A program made the position numbers and the translations under genes. Positions 1-13,611 of a stretch of DNA of 64,000 nucleotides are shown one piece after another. Numbering within the stretch: position 1 is the first letter of the stretch; each line of letters starts with the position of its first letter. The notes beneath the pieces were generated by a model that was given only the letters and a program-made list of their open reading frames with translations, was not told where the DNA came from and searched no databases. The DNA is from Unio delphinus (lineage: Eukaryota > Mollusca > Bivalvia > Unionida > Unionidae), in NCBI GenBank assembly GCA_029339505.1, contig JAQISU010000036.1, positions 8,443,501 to 8,507,500 on the forward strand. Reading direction: 5' to 3'.

Positions 1-729
1 ACTTTTGGGATTAATAATCATTTCATAATAAAGAAAAGTCTAGTTCAGATTTATATACGTATGAATGGGTGATATGTTACATTGCAACTCGTGCTCGTGT
101 TCACTATTTTTATATAATTTAAATTATATCTCATTTTCTAGGAAACAAATTTATTTTATAAATAGCTTGTTATTTATATCATCTTTCTTCGATAATATCC
201 GAAAAGACCACACAGTAATCATGCTTAATCCACCTGAGCGGTTAACAAATGCAAGAGTTGATTTAAAATTTTATGATGGGATAATTTGATTTAAAATTTA
301 AAGTCTGCTGTTTTCGCAAGGAGCCGTTCCATAGAATTTAATTAACACTTTCAAAACATTAAACTCATTGTCTCTAGATACTTCCTTAATGAATGCTGTT
401 TTTTTTTTCTTCTCTTCTTTATTAATATTGCATACAAGCTGTTGTAAGCAACGAAGATTCCTGGCACCAGTACTTTCTTTATATTATTGGTTTTATTTTT
501 GTTAATTGGATCGTATTGCCACGCTATCACCAAAACGAGAGTCATCCACTCAAATCATTCACAATAATATTCGAAATCAGATATTTCCAGAAATTGGGTC
601 GTGAGTTGAGATGTGTATAGATAACTAATTCTTCTGAAAATATATATCAGACATCTACGCGTGGGGAATAGGCGAATAACATTGTTTAATATAAATTTAT
701 TTGGACAATGGAAAAGTGTAGGACTGTGG

Positions 730-731
<2 letters not shown>
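1..731. other. AT-rich stretch, no gene recognised
   Basis: Short open frames only (under 80 codons), none with a recognisable motif. No repeat structure seen. Confidence 0.6.

Positions 732-799
<68 letters not shown>
732..799. repeat. (TA)n microsatellite
   Basis: Uninterrupted TA dinucleotide run of about 68 bp. Confidence 0.97.
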
Positions 800-801
<2 letters not shown>

Positions 802-1741
802 TGTTAGAGTTACTGCACGAAGTCTGTTATCATTTGTTGGAATTCACGATACGATGGAAATTAAATTAAATTAAAATTTAAAAAATAAAATTACAATAAA
901 TAAAGATGAAAAAGTAAGTAGCTTATCGTTGAACTTGCTTTGCATTATGAAGCTCATTCGTTTTGACGCATAATATATTTTATATTTTAAACCCTAACAA
1001 AATACATAGGAATAGAACGTTTAATTTTATGGTTATAGTTTTGTTTATCAAATCATAACTACCTTCTCTACTGATCAAGGAAATGCATGTGATGGAATTT
1101 TTCTAATTACGCAATTGCTAATGTAGACTTTAATTTACATGAAAATGAGACATAATCAACTTGAGTTAACAAAAGGATATATTGTTTAGTGAAAACAACG
1201 TTAAATAGGATGTTTATCGAATGCTTTTAGTAGAATCAAAGCGAGATCAAATCTATCATGCATGAATCTATATTCTGAAAATATACAATATGTTGCACGA
1301 AACATCTTGGAGATAAAAGGCATTGTACATACATATAACATTTAATAACTTTTAATTATCTAGTTTTATTAATAAAAATAAAATCGTGCTGATAGGAACA
1401 ATGATCAATTTCTTTAAATATTGTACCTAATACTGACAAAACTATGAAGATACCTGTTTTAATAAATATGTACTTTAGTTTACCTCTTTTGTTCTCAAAT
1501 AAAATGGCAGTGTGTAAAAGAAGAACGATGGAAACTATCGATTAAGATGTCGGCAACATTTCAGAGGTATGATATTATGTGATTTTCTAAAGATTGGAAA
1601 AAGAGTAGTCATTAAAGGTGATATCTACTATTTTAGATGATTTGAAAACATTGAACAAAGACTTTTAAGTTTAGTCAGTATGCAAATGAAATTGTAAATG
1701 CTGCTTTAGTTCAGATTACAGTCCTATATGTGTACGAACAC
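800..1741. other. AT-rich stretch, no gene recognised
   Basis: No open frame of note and no recognisable repeat. Probably intergenic or intronic DNA. Confidence 0.55.
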
Positions 1742-1751
1742 GATTATATAT

Positions 1752-1851
<100 letters not shown>

Positions 1852-1939
1852 GACCCTTACTTTAAATGTACAGAAAGGAAAAAGTGTTTTTAAAGAACTT
1901 CTCGAACGTTAGACTATATCACTACCATCCAAGATATGA

Positions 1940-2770
1940 TTATATTTTAGTTAGGTGAGCCCAGATAAAACATTTGACATCACTATAGTCAGACAGGTAA
2001 AATAAGCACTGATAGAGCAGTGCACCAGAACACAGGCATGTGTAATAAGCACAGATAAAGCATTTCACTTCAACAGAGTCAGGCATGTCATATAAAACAG
2101 ATAATGTACTTCACCAGAATTAGACACGTGAAATATGCACAGATATAGCAGTTCACCAGTTAGGTATGTAAAATAAGCACAAAGAAGGAAATTTACTTTA
2201 CCAGAGTCAGGCATGTATAATAAGCAAATGTTAAGTACTTCACCAAAGTAAGGCATTTAAGAAAAGCACAGACAAAACATCTTACCAGAGTCAGGCATGT
2301 GAGAAAGGCAGAAACGAAACATCTCACACGAGTCAAGCACGTGAAAACAGCAGATACAAAACATCTCACTATATTATGGCATCTGAAATAAGCACATATA
2401 ACGTACTTCACCACAGTCACGCGCATGTGAAATAAGCACATAAAACCTACTTCACCAAAGTCAAGCGCATGTGAAATAAGCATATATAAGGTACTTCAAC
2501 ACAGTCAAGCGCACGTGAAATGAGAGCAGATAAAGTAGATCATCAGAGTCAATCATGTCAAATAATGTCAGATGAAACATCTCCCCGAAGTCAAACATGT
2601 GAAATAACCACAGATAGAGTACTTAACCAGAGTTTGACATGTAAACTAAGCAGATAAAACTCTTTATCAGAGTCTGGCATGTGAAATAATGAAACAGATT
2701 AAGCAGTTAACCAGAGTCAGGCATGTAAAATAAGCACAGACAAGACATCTTACCTGAGTCAGACATGTGT
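1940..2770. repeat. Degenerate minisatellite, period about 42 bp
   Basis: Around 20 imperfect units built on cagagtcaggcatgtgaaat followed by a segment like aagcacagataaagcac. Spacing of the tcaggcatg-type core is mostly 42-44 bp (for example near 2291, 2333, 2417 and 2461). Because the unit is close to a multiple of three, short minus-strand open frames appear by chance. Confidence 0.85.
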
Positions 2771-3910
2771 CAATGACGTGAATGCTGGAACCATTTCAAA
2801 ACAGCAACACAGAGGGCATAACTCCAATATTATAAAAACTTCAAATTCTATTCAATATGCCTTTCTTGTTGACTATTGTTGTGCGATTATATGAAAGTTG
2901 TATTAATTTGAATATATTTGTCTGCCTGAATCATATTAACAGGCAAATTTAATCTTTATAAAGTTAAGTAAGCCAAGGTGTTGCCGAGACGTTTATAAGA
3001 ATGTATACGGTATAACGGTACCAATTGTACAACCCCCCCCCCCCCAGGTCGGCGGAGCTTAGGTGTAGGGATTCAGAAATAAACAACAACACTATCTGTG
3101 GTTAATAAGACTTGTATTTTTTGTTAGACTGAAAAAAGCTTAAGCCTCTTGGCAGCATGTGAGATTATGTTAATTTATATCTAGATCATAATTTGTAATT
3201 TTTATGATTTTTTTATTTGAAATGTGGCACACATGGGTGAAAATATGTATGTTGTGACTAGATAACTCTTACCCACGTCTAGTTCCAGCAGAGTTATCTC
3301 TCTTAAATGAAATGGAGTAACTAGTCTAGTCCTTGTAAAATTGACCATCTAGCATTGAGTTCTATGACAGTGTGTGATATGTAAGCTGAAGTAGGATAAA
3401 AAGTATATTTATTTCGTAAAACATTAGCATTGAAGTCTATGGAAAAACAATTGGTACCGTGATACGTTATAGTTTTCTCTGTAGTATAAAACATGGCGTG
3501 CAAGTAAAACGTACAGATTACGAAATATAGTATTAAAAAAAATGTTTAAAAAAATGAAAAGGAAAAATAATAACGGGAATGGAAAGGTTGGATGGCAAAT
3601 ACATTCCTTCTTTCTTCAAGTTATGCAAATAAGTACTATATGTAAAAAAAAAGTTTAACATAAAACACAAAACAATGTTGTGTCATATACAATTAACGAT
3701 AATCAGTTGATAAATGATAACTAGTAACTATCCTTATGTTGTGAACGCCAGCTGTTCAATTTCTATGATCTGTACAATAGTAAAAGCTATCTATTGTATC
3801 CTTGTTGCCATTCTTCATACACATATGTGTTTGCCACGACCGCTAGAGTGAGGCCGACTAGATTTCGGATTTGTTTTGATTTTGAAGCATTACTTAGGAC
3901 ACACAGAACA
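2771..3910. other. Non-repetitive AT-rich stretch with one poly-C tract
   Basis: No gene recognised. A 13-base C run lies at about 3033-3045. Otherwise nothing notable. Confidence 0.5.
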
Positions 3911-4260
<350 letters not shown>

Positions 4261-4384
4261 CTAATAAATATAGTGATAATAAAATAATAAAAAATATAAT
4301 GATAATAAAATGATAATACAAATATAGTGATAATAAAATGATAATAAAAATATAATGGTAAATAAAATGTTAATACAAATAATA

Positions 4385-5259
4385 AAATGATAATAAAATG
4401 ATGATGAAATGATGATGGTAAGATGATAAGATGATTATGAGAAATTGATGATGATTAAATGATGATGATAAAATGATGATAAAATGATGCTAAAAAAATG
4501 AGATGATGATGAGATGATGATGAGATGATCAGATGATGATCAGATGATGATCAGATCATGAGATATTCAGATAATGACATTTTGTTGCTAAGATGGTAAG
4601 ATGATGATAAAATGATGATGATAAAATTATTATATACAATGATAATGATGATGATATGATGATGAGATGATGAGATGATGAGGTGATGAGATGATGATAT
4701 GATGATGAGATAATGATGAGATGATGAGATGATGAAGAGATGATGATGACGTGATGAGACAATGATGAGATGAAGAGATGGTAAGATGATGATGATAAAA
4801 TGTCGCTGATAAAATGATGATGATAAAATGATGATGTTCATGATGATGATGATGATGATGAGATGATATGATGATGAGATGATGAGATGATGAGATAATG
4901 ATGAGATGATAAGATGATGATGAGTTGATGAAATGATGAAGAGATGATGATGACGTAATGAGACAATGATGAGATGCTCAGATGATGATAGGATGATGAT
5001 GAGATGCTGAGATGTTGATGATGATGATAAGATAATGAGATGAAGAGATGGTAAGATGATGATGATACAATGTTGATGATAAAATGTTGATGATGAAATG
5101 ATAATGATGATGATGATGATTATTATTATGAGATGATGATGCTGCTGCTGATGATCACGATGACCATGATGATGATCATGATGATGACGATGATGACGAC
5201 GACGATTATTATTCCAAAGACGACGGCGATGATGATGATGACGACGACATTGTTGTTGT

Positions 5260-5332
<73 letters not shown>

Positions 5333-5333
5333 A

Positions 5334-5413
<80 letters not shown>
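4385..5413. repeat. (GAT)n-rich region ending in a long pure (GAT)n
   Basis: About 870 bp of interrupted GAT/GATGA/AAT trinucleotide variants lead into a nearly pure (GAT)n run at 5257-5413. It abuts the LINE fragment at 5414-5715. The poly-His, poly-Met and poly-Ser frames on both strands are repeat artefacts, not genes. Confidence 0.93.
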
Positions 5414-5414
<1 letters not shown>

Positions 5415-5715
5415 TTGCTGGGCCCTGGTATGCAAAATAACGTTGTCCATGTGACTTCGTTTTCGTAGTGGGAATGATGAGTATCAAATTGGCAGAAGAG
5501 GAGCATAAGTATCTTGCTGGCGTGTACACATGAGTGAGGTCAGAAAGGTATATTGAACTGGAGTCCGTCAGTGAAACGTACCACAGAGAACAAATGTTGT
5601 TGTGGATTCTGGAACGAATGGATAGCCAGTATAGGGTGTAGATCAGCGGGTAGGTGTGCTTTGATCGTGGCTCTCGATGGATGGTCGAACATCTGTGTTT
5701 TGTGTATAGGTTCAA
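5414..5715 (-). mobile_element. LINE fragment (C-terminal ORF2 region), copy 1
   Basis: Minus-strand translation contains YWLSIRSRIHNNICSL and LTHVYTPARYLCSSSA followed by GQRYFAYQGPAT. These are the same conserved blocks as in the copies at 7.5, 11 and 17.8 kb. They match my recollection of the region after the reverse transcriptase domain in jockey/CR1-type non-LTR retrotransposons. The copy is 5'-truncated and stops abruptly in the coding region, where the (GAT)n tract begins, rather than at a normal 3' UTR. It is a dead fragment. The exact clade is uncertain. Confidence 0.8.
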
Positions 5716-5789
5716 AGGGTTTCTTTTAGCTGGATGTAAGTTCCAGGGGATTTACTACTCTTATATATTAGCTGCAGATATGGACCATG

Positions 5790-6120
5790 TGCTTTCGTGA
5801 TTCTACGAGCTGTAAAAAGGTGCCAAGCGGCTTTGCTGATGGGTTTTATGAGCTGTATATAGGTTCTAAGGGTTTTGTCCACGATTTCTACAATCTGTAT
5901 GTAGCCTTCAAGGGTGATGTTCGGGTTTTATATGAGCTGTACATATGTTCCATTGGTTTATTTGGCGGATTTTGTTCGCGGTTTATATGAGCTGTATTTA
6001 GGTTGCAACGTTTCTTTTTCTTCAAAGTTTATGTGAGCTCTTTGGGTTTTGTTTATTGTCTCTATGAGCTGTACATATAGTCAAATAATCGTTTTTGTCA
6101 TTTTTAAAGCTGTAAATGGG
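5790..6120. repeat. Degenerate minisatellite, period about 42-54 bp
   Basis: Repeated motif like tatgagctgtatataggttc followed by a ggttttgt-type segment. Cores lie near 5851, 5893, 5935 and 5989. The 67-codon plus-strand frame here results from the near-multiple-of-three unit. Confidence 0.7.
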
Positions 6121-6537
6121 TCCGAAAAAATGGCCTTGATTATTTTTTCGCCCGTATGTTTTTCTGGCTTTTAATATTAATAAGTTGCTTATATCCAGTT
6201 TTAATATTCAGTATTTCCATTATAAATTATACAAATGTAGAGTTTACTTTTCCTGCTAAATTTCATTAACCAATTCAACGTTTGAAAGACAAATATTTTC
6301 TATGTAAATGTGGTTTTCTATATTTTTGTCGGCATAACATACCATAGTGCTTATTAATGTGTTATTCATAATAAAAAGATGTAATATTCTCAGAAAAGGT
6401 GTGCTCATTATTTTTTTAAAACATTGCATATCTAACATTAGTACTGGTTATCTTTAATTCAATTCTCGTTCGAACGGCCTGACTTTTGAACATTTTAAGT
6501 TGTCTCCCTTGGTCTGAAAATCCATGCATTCGGCACC

Positions 6538-6902
6538 ACTGTAAGAGTGGCTGTACAGTTTATGTACTATTACTGTATCACACACTGTAAGAGTGGCTGT
6601 ACAGTTTATGTACTATTACTGTATCACACACTGTAAGAGTGGCTGTACAGTTTATGTACTATTACTGTATCACACACTGTAAGAGTGGCTGTACAATTTA
6701 TGTACTATTACTGTATCACACACTAAGAGTGGCTGTACAGTTTATGTACTATTACTGTATCACACACTGTAAGAGTGGCTGTACAATTTATGTACTATTA
6801 CTGTATCACACACTGTAAGAGTGGCTGTACAGTTTATGTACTATTACTGTATCACACACTGTAAGAGTGGCTGTACAGTTTATGTACTATTACTGTATCA
6901 CA
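6538..6902. repeat. 46-bp tandem satellite, 8 copies
   Basis: Near-identical units beginning gtaagagtggctgtacagtt and ending with a gtatcacacact-type segment, spaced 46 bp (6541, 6587 and on). One unit lacks three bases. High identity suggests recent expansion. Confidence 0.95.
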
Positions 6903-7112
6903 GGCTTTTATTAATTTGTGCTTAACAAAGAATCAGTTTTTATAGTATTGTACTATAGCGAAGTGCTCATGCCCCTTGTTTTCGTAATGGTATCACAATG
7001 CTATGTGTAAATCTTATTGTGCAAATGAGTATCATAAATTAAGAATTTTTATTTTTTATTTTGAAAAGTATTCCACTGTCAAAATGTACACACGCACGCA
7101 CGCACACACACA

Positions 7113-7480
7113 GATACATACATACATACATACATACATACATACATACATACATACATACATACATACATACATACATACATACATACATACATACATA
7201 CATACATACATACATACATACATACGCATGCATGCATGCATGCATACATACATACATACATACATACATACATACATACATACATACATACATACATACA
7301 TACATACATACATACATACATACATACATACATACATACATACATACATACATACATACATACATACATACATACATACATACATACATACATACATACA
7401 TACATACATACATACATACATACATACATACATACATACATACGTACATACATACATACATACATACATACATACATGCA
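7113..7480. repeat. (ATAC)n microsatellite
   Basis: About 370 bp of ATAC with one short interruption of GCATGCAT units near 7226-7243. All six frames stay open, which generates several spurious 100-200 codon frames. Confidence 0.98.
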
Positions 7481-7494
7481 TCCATACGTGCGTG

Positions 7495-8227
7495 CACCAA
7501 CATGTCATGAACATATGCAAGGCTGCATATCTTGAACTGAGACGCATCAATCCTATTCGTAAATATCTTTCAGTTGATGCAACTAATACACTTGTTTGTT
7601 CACTAGTACTTTCAAGACTGGACCATTGTAACTCAGTTCTGTAGGGTTCATCACAATGTTTACTCCAGAAACTTCAAAACGTTCAAAACAAAGCTGGCCG
7701 GATCATCTTTAGAGTACCTCTATCAGAGCACACCTCACCACTGCTCTGTACCCTACACTGGCTATCAATTCGATACAGAATCAAACACACAATTTGTTCT
7801 CTGTGCTATGTTTTACTGACAGACACCAGTCCAACATACCTATCCGGCCTCACCCATGTGTACACACCAGCAAGATACTTACGCTCTTCTTCTTACAATC
7901 GTATACTCATCGTTCCCACTGTGAAAACGAAGTCATATGGACAACGTTCGTTTGCATACCAGGGCCTGGTTATGTGAAACGAATTGCCCATTGAAATTAG
8001 ACACAAGGACACAGTGGACCCATTTAAGAGTGCTCTTAAAACTCACCTTTTTCGACTAAAGGGACAAACTTAGAGACCTAATAATGTTTTGTATCTTATA
8101 TGATTTTCAGCATGTTTTTATGTTTTCCAATTTCATTGTTTTTGTCATTTGTTTCTCTGTAGTGTAGTCATATCATTATAGATGTTGTAAAGCGCTTAGA
8201 GTTCTAAAGATTATGCGCTATACAAAG
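7495..8227 (+). mobile_element. LINE fragment (C-terminal ORF2 and 3' UTR), copy 2
   Basis: Starts right after the (ATAC)n array. It encodes HVMNICKAAYLELRRI, then LVLSRLDHCNSVL, HWLSIRYRIKHTICSL and GLTHVYTPARYLRSSS, with in-frame stops and shifts. A 3' UTR follows, containing aaagcgcttagagttc and gcgctatacaaag. It ends in a long (TTA)n tail at about 8228-8405. Conserved blocks identify the post-RT part of a jockey/CR1-like non-LTR element. It is 5'-truncated and dead. Other copies lie at 5.4, 10.8 and 17.7 kb. Confidence 0.85.
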
Positions 8228-8405
<178 letters not shown>

Positions 8406-8528
8406 TATTAGGATTAGGATTAACTGTGCATGATTAATTCACATTTTAAATTTTCTGTTCGTAATTGTTTTATGGCCTGAATTGAAATGTTTTATTCTGC
8501 ATTTCATTCGTACCGACTGGGGGGAATA

Positions 8529-8845
8529 TTGATTGATTGATTGATTAGGATTTTTAACATATCTTTAACAATTTGCCATTCATATCGCCACGATTTCTGC
8601 AATGAGGCAGTTTATAGTCTAGCACTGGGGCATCATGCCGCAGACATGTAGCATTATGTCCCTCCCAGTCACATTATCCTGACACCAGTCCGATAAGTCC
8701 TAACACTAACCTCTTAATGCTGAGCGTCAAGCGAGGCAGCTGTTAGTACCATCATTGTAAGTCTTTGGTATAACTAGGCCGGGTATCGAACCCACGACCT
8801 CCCGCTTCCACGGCGAACGCTCTAACCACTAAGCCACCGGAGCGG
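8529..8845 (-). mobile_element. tRNA-derived SINE, minus strand
   Basis: The complement reads a tRNA-like head: GTGGCTTAGTGGTTAGAGCG (A-box type) and GTGGGTTCGATACCCGG (B-box type). A central region contains aatgtgactgggaggg, gcggcatgatgccccagtg and gactataaactgcctcattg. A (TCAA)n tail lies at about 8531-8547. From memory the centre resembles the Nin-DC domain of metazoan SINEs common in bivalves. There is no intact tRNA fold or 3' acceptor, so this is not a tRNA gene. A (GA)n plus poly-G tract lies immediately upstream (about 8851-8912). Confidence 0.8.
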
Positions 8846-8847
8846 GG

Positions 8848-8850
<3 letters not shown>

Positions 8851-8892
<42 letters not shown>

Positions 8893-8912
8893 GGGGGGGG
8901 GGGGGGGGGGTA
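8851..8912. repeat. (GA)n and poly-G tract
   Basis: (AG)n of about 40 bp followed by a run of about 18 G, at the 5' side of the SINE. Confidence 0.95.
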
Positions 8913-9181
8913 AGAGGGGGAGGAAGAGGGGAGAGAGAGGGGATATATATACACACAATTTGATATCGTTAGTAATGTTTTAAAGTAGAATAATGGCTGA
9001 GATCGACTGCAACGATACTATTTTCCTCATCTTGGTTCTTTGCTTAGCTTCGTTTCTACGCCAGACTTATATCTATTCACCGAAAATGTGAATAGCTGAA
9101 CGTTCAGTATTTTGTAGCGCTGTACGTTCTTCATTAAAACCATAGTTCATGTTTAAATCATAAGTTTGTCTATATATATAT

Positions 9182-10113
<932 letters not shown>

Positions 10114-10571
10114 TTATTTATTTAAAATCATGGTATTTAAAGTGCTGGTATCAAACAATTGATATACCATCCAATAATATTGACATATTGACATATTCAA
10201 CTAGTACCCTCCCATGGCGAACTAATACAACGATATAAAGATTCTATTAACTGCAGGCCTATATATCAATGAAGACTTTCAACTCATTCATAATTTCTAA
10301 TGACATGAAAATAACAATAATTAATATTAAGAATCACTGTTTTCTTTAAATGAAATCAAAATGTTATCTCCATTTCATCGGACTCATTTTTTTTCTTCTT
10401 TATTTCCGTATCACCTCTCGTGCGTAACGGACAAAATCAGGAAAAATATGGAGTGAGAGAGAAAAAAATTGAACGTGTACCAAGTAAACTACAGAAATCT
10501 GGCTATCGTAGTGGAATGTTTACGCTTTCCTTGGGATCTACCTACATTGTTTATAATATCAGTGAAACAAA

Positions 10572-10690
10572 GTAGCAATAGCCAGTCGAAGCTAGGCCTA
10601 TCTTAAATTTGTAGCAATAGCCAGTCGAAGCTAGGCCTATCCTAAATTTGTAGCAATAAGCCAGTTGGCACTAGGCCTATGCTAAATTTG
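10572..10690. repeat. Three-copy tandem repeat, about 41-46 bp
   Basis: Three consecutive copies of tagcaatagccagtcgaagc-type units followed by taggcctatcttaaatttg. Confidence 0.85.
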
Positions 10691-10723
10691 TCGGTTACGA
10701 GGCACACATACTATATCGTATAC

Positions 10724-10801
<78 letters not shown>

Positions 10802-10838
10802 AAGAAGAAGAAGAAGAAGAAGAAGAAGAAGAAGAAGA
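10724..10838. repeat. (AAT)n-(AAG)n tail of LINE copy 3
   Basis: About 48 bp of AAT and 66 bp of AAG. Read on the minus strand it is the simple-sequence tail of the LINE fragment next to it. Confidence 0.93.
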
Positions 10839-11750
10839 ATTAGGACTTGCTATATTGCCTTATCTTTAGAATTGCTAAGCTCTTTACAACATCTATAATG
10901 ATATCACTACCAAAAAAAATACAAAGCAAATACCATGAAGTTAGACAACGTAAAAAACGTTGAAAATATTTAAGGTATGAAACATTATTATGTCTTTTTG
11001 TGTGTTCTTGCAGTCGAAAAGATGAGTTTTAGGAGCAGTCTTGAAAATATCACTGTGTCTTTGTATCATGTTTCAGTGGGCAATTCGTTCCACGTTGCTG
11101 GGACCTGGTATGCAAAATAACGTTGTATATATGGTTTCGTTTTTATAATGGGAATAATGGGTATAAGATTGTTAGAAACGGAGCGTAAGTATCTTGCTGG
11201 TGTATACTCATGGATGAAGATATGTATGTTGGACTGAATTTTGAAACGTAGCACAGATAACAACTTTTGTGTTTGATTCTTGATCGAATGGATAACCATT
11301 GTTAGCTACAGAGGAGCGGAGGTGTGCTTTGATCGTGGTACTATAAGGATGATCCGAGCAGTTGTGTTTTGAACGTTTTGAGGTTTCGAGAGTTGATATT
11401 GAGACGAATAAGACAGAATTGAGTTACAATAGTTTAGTCTTGAAAGTACTAATGAACACACAAGTGTTTTAGTGGCATCAACTGATATATATTTGCAAAT
11501 GGATCTCAGCTCAAGATATGCAGCCTTGCATATGTTCATGACATGTTGTTGCAATGTGATAGTACTGTCTAAAGTAACACTTAGGTCTCGTACTGATTGT
11601 GTGAATTTACTGTTGGCGTTACTGATATTTATTATTTGAGGTAAGATATGTGAATGAGAAGATCTCTGTTGCGATCAGAATGGCCTCAGTTTTATCATCA
11701 TTCATCTGCAGCTTGTTAAATGTCATCCATAATTGCACATCAGAAATGCA
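10839..11750 (-). mobile_element. LINE fragment (RT end, C-terminal region, 3' UTR), copy 3
   Basis: The longest of the four LINE copies. On the minus strand it reads WMTFNKLQMNDDKTEAILI (RT-domain type block), then HVMNICKAAYLELRSI, LVLSRLNYCNSIL, EYTPARYLRSVSNN and [16 protein letters not shown], in several frames. The 3' UTR runs into a (TTC)n(TTA)n tail. It is the jockey/CR1-like family also seen at 5.4, 7.5 and 17.7 kb. Multiple frameshifts and stops make it non-functional. Confidence 0.83.
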
Positions 11751-11963
11751 AAATGCACCTCTCTACTCCTTGGATAATGCTTTGTTGCTGTTATTTCTTC
11801 AAGCTATTATAATATTCTTAAAATCGAGAATACGTAATTAAATATAAACATGTCCAAATTGTCGTCCCCGCCCCGCCATCTTCCCTCTGGATTATGGTAG
11901 CTAAATACGGACGAAAATCCACATAAATACGAGATTTTTGCTTGTGTTATATGACGATGTCTT

Positions 11964-11965
<2 letters not shown>

Positions 11966-12036
<71 letters not shown>

Positions 12037-12353
12037 ACGTTCTCTGAGAGAGAGAAATAGAGAGATAATCTCTTAGAGAATGTGTTAGATGCTCTGAGAG
12101 AGCTAGAGAGAGAGATTCTCTGTGACTGGGAAAGAGATTTTCTGAGAGAGTAAGAGTGATAGAGAGAGAGAGAGCGAAAAAGATAGATAGATTATCTGCT
12201 AGAAAAGGAGATTCTCTGAGAGAGAGATTATTTGATAGAGATTTTCTCTGAGAGAGGGAGACATAGTCTGTTTGTCTGAGAGAGAGAGAGACAGAAAGAG
12301 AGAGAGAAAGATATTCTCTGCGAGAGATTCTCTGAGAGAGAAGTAGGGATTCT

Positions 12354-12416
<63 letters not shown>
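11966..12416. repeat. (GA)n-rich region
   Basis: A (GA)n run at about 11966-12033, a degenerate stretch of gagaga/ttctctgagaga blocks that can fold on itself, then another (GA)n run at 12356-12416. Confidence 0.93.
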
Positions 12417-12421
<5 letters not shown>

Positions 12422-13559
12422 TGAAATGTTAATTAAAGCAGAATAATGACTTAGATAAACTGTCAGTATATTAAATCCTTTTAATTACCTCTTGCTGGTT
12501 CGTCCTTCACCTTGGTTTTTATTCTACGTCAATTTTCATACGCCAGTACGAGTGCCTGGCAGTTCATTACGAGGAAGACGTAATTCCCTTCATAGCTATT
12601 AAAATGTTTGTGTCAGTTTCAGCTGAATCGTATTGTATTTAGTTACAAGCGCTCTGAAACAATATTTTCACCGGCTCATTGCAGATACAGTTTTCAAGGG
12701 TCGAATGTCATCAAATGTTTATTATGTAAACTGAGCGTAAGTATTATCTAACAGCAATACGTATTTATCTCTGCATCCAACCACATGACGCAAATTTGGA
12801 ACAAAGCATTTCTTACTCCTTAATTTCTTTCAGTGTTGTTTACTATAATGCATCTTCATGTAAAGGGAAGTAACCCTTCGGTGGCAATGTAAGATGAAAC
12901 GTTCTACGCAGAAAGTAGCATGTACCTAACAATATCCATGCCACGAATCCTCATATCTCTAAGCAGATTTGATTATTAATTTAGGTTATGACTTTTGTTC
13001 TGTAAGACATTGACATAGTTACGAACTGTTTCCTTCTAGCTTGAATATCTCGTATCAAAAGTCTAAACACTCACCCCGCAAATTTCAACTATATTTTTAT
13101 AATCAAGAGATCGAAGTTACATAACATCACATTCGTATAATAACAAGCAGACATTATGTCAGCAATCAGCTGGAAAATACCAAAAAAACTCGTTTGTAAA
13201 AAAACAAAGACTTTATAGACATTTGTGTATAGGATAATGGTGGCTATTCTTCCTCTAATACGTAATATCTGATTACAAGACGGCAGCCAACCTTTCTAAC
13301 ACTAAAATTCACCAGGTGCTACCTTTTATTAATCACGTCTTGAAAGAATCAAGTGCATATGTCAAGATGCGATAAATTACGATCAAAACGATTTTGTTAT
13401 AAGAAAATATTTTGTGGACAATACTCGGATTATTTTATGATAATATGTATATTATGGAAGCGTTACAAATTCCCAATTAATAATAATAATAATAATGTTC
13501 AAAAAAAGGGATTTCACTTGTATTAATTGGTAGTAATTCATACTGTTTAATTATCTTAA

Positions 13560-13568
<9 letters not shown>
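12417..13568. other. Unique AT-rich stretch, nothing recognised
   Basis: No open frame of length and no motif. Confidence 0.55.

Positions 13569-13610
<42 letters not shown>
13569..13610. repeat. (TG)n microsatellite
   Basis: About 42 bp of TG. Confidence 0.96.

Positions 13611-13611
<1 letters not shown>

Noticed and set aside
4551..5715. Long frames of poly-His, poly-Met, poly-Ser and poly-Ile
   Set aside because: They are readings of the (GAT)n/(AAT)n microsatellite in different frames. The only real signal is the LINE fragment at the end.
7003..7644. 213-codon plus-strand frame with HTYI repeats
   Set aside because: (ATAC)n has no stop in any frame. The C-terminal 40 codons belong to the LINE fragment.
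8770..8845. tRNA gene on the minus strand
   Set aside because: tRNA-like head of a SINE. No proper acceptor end.
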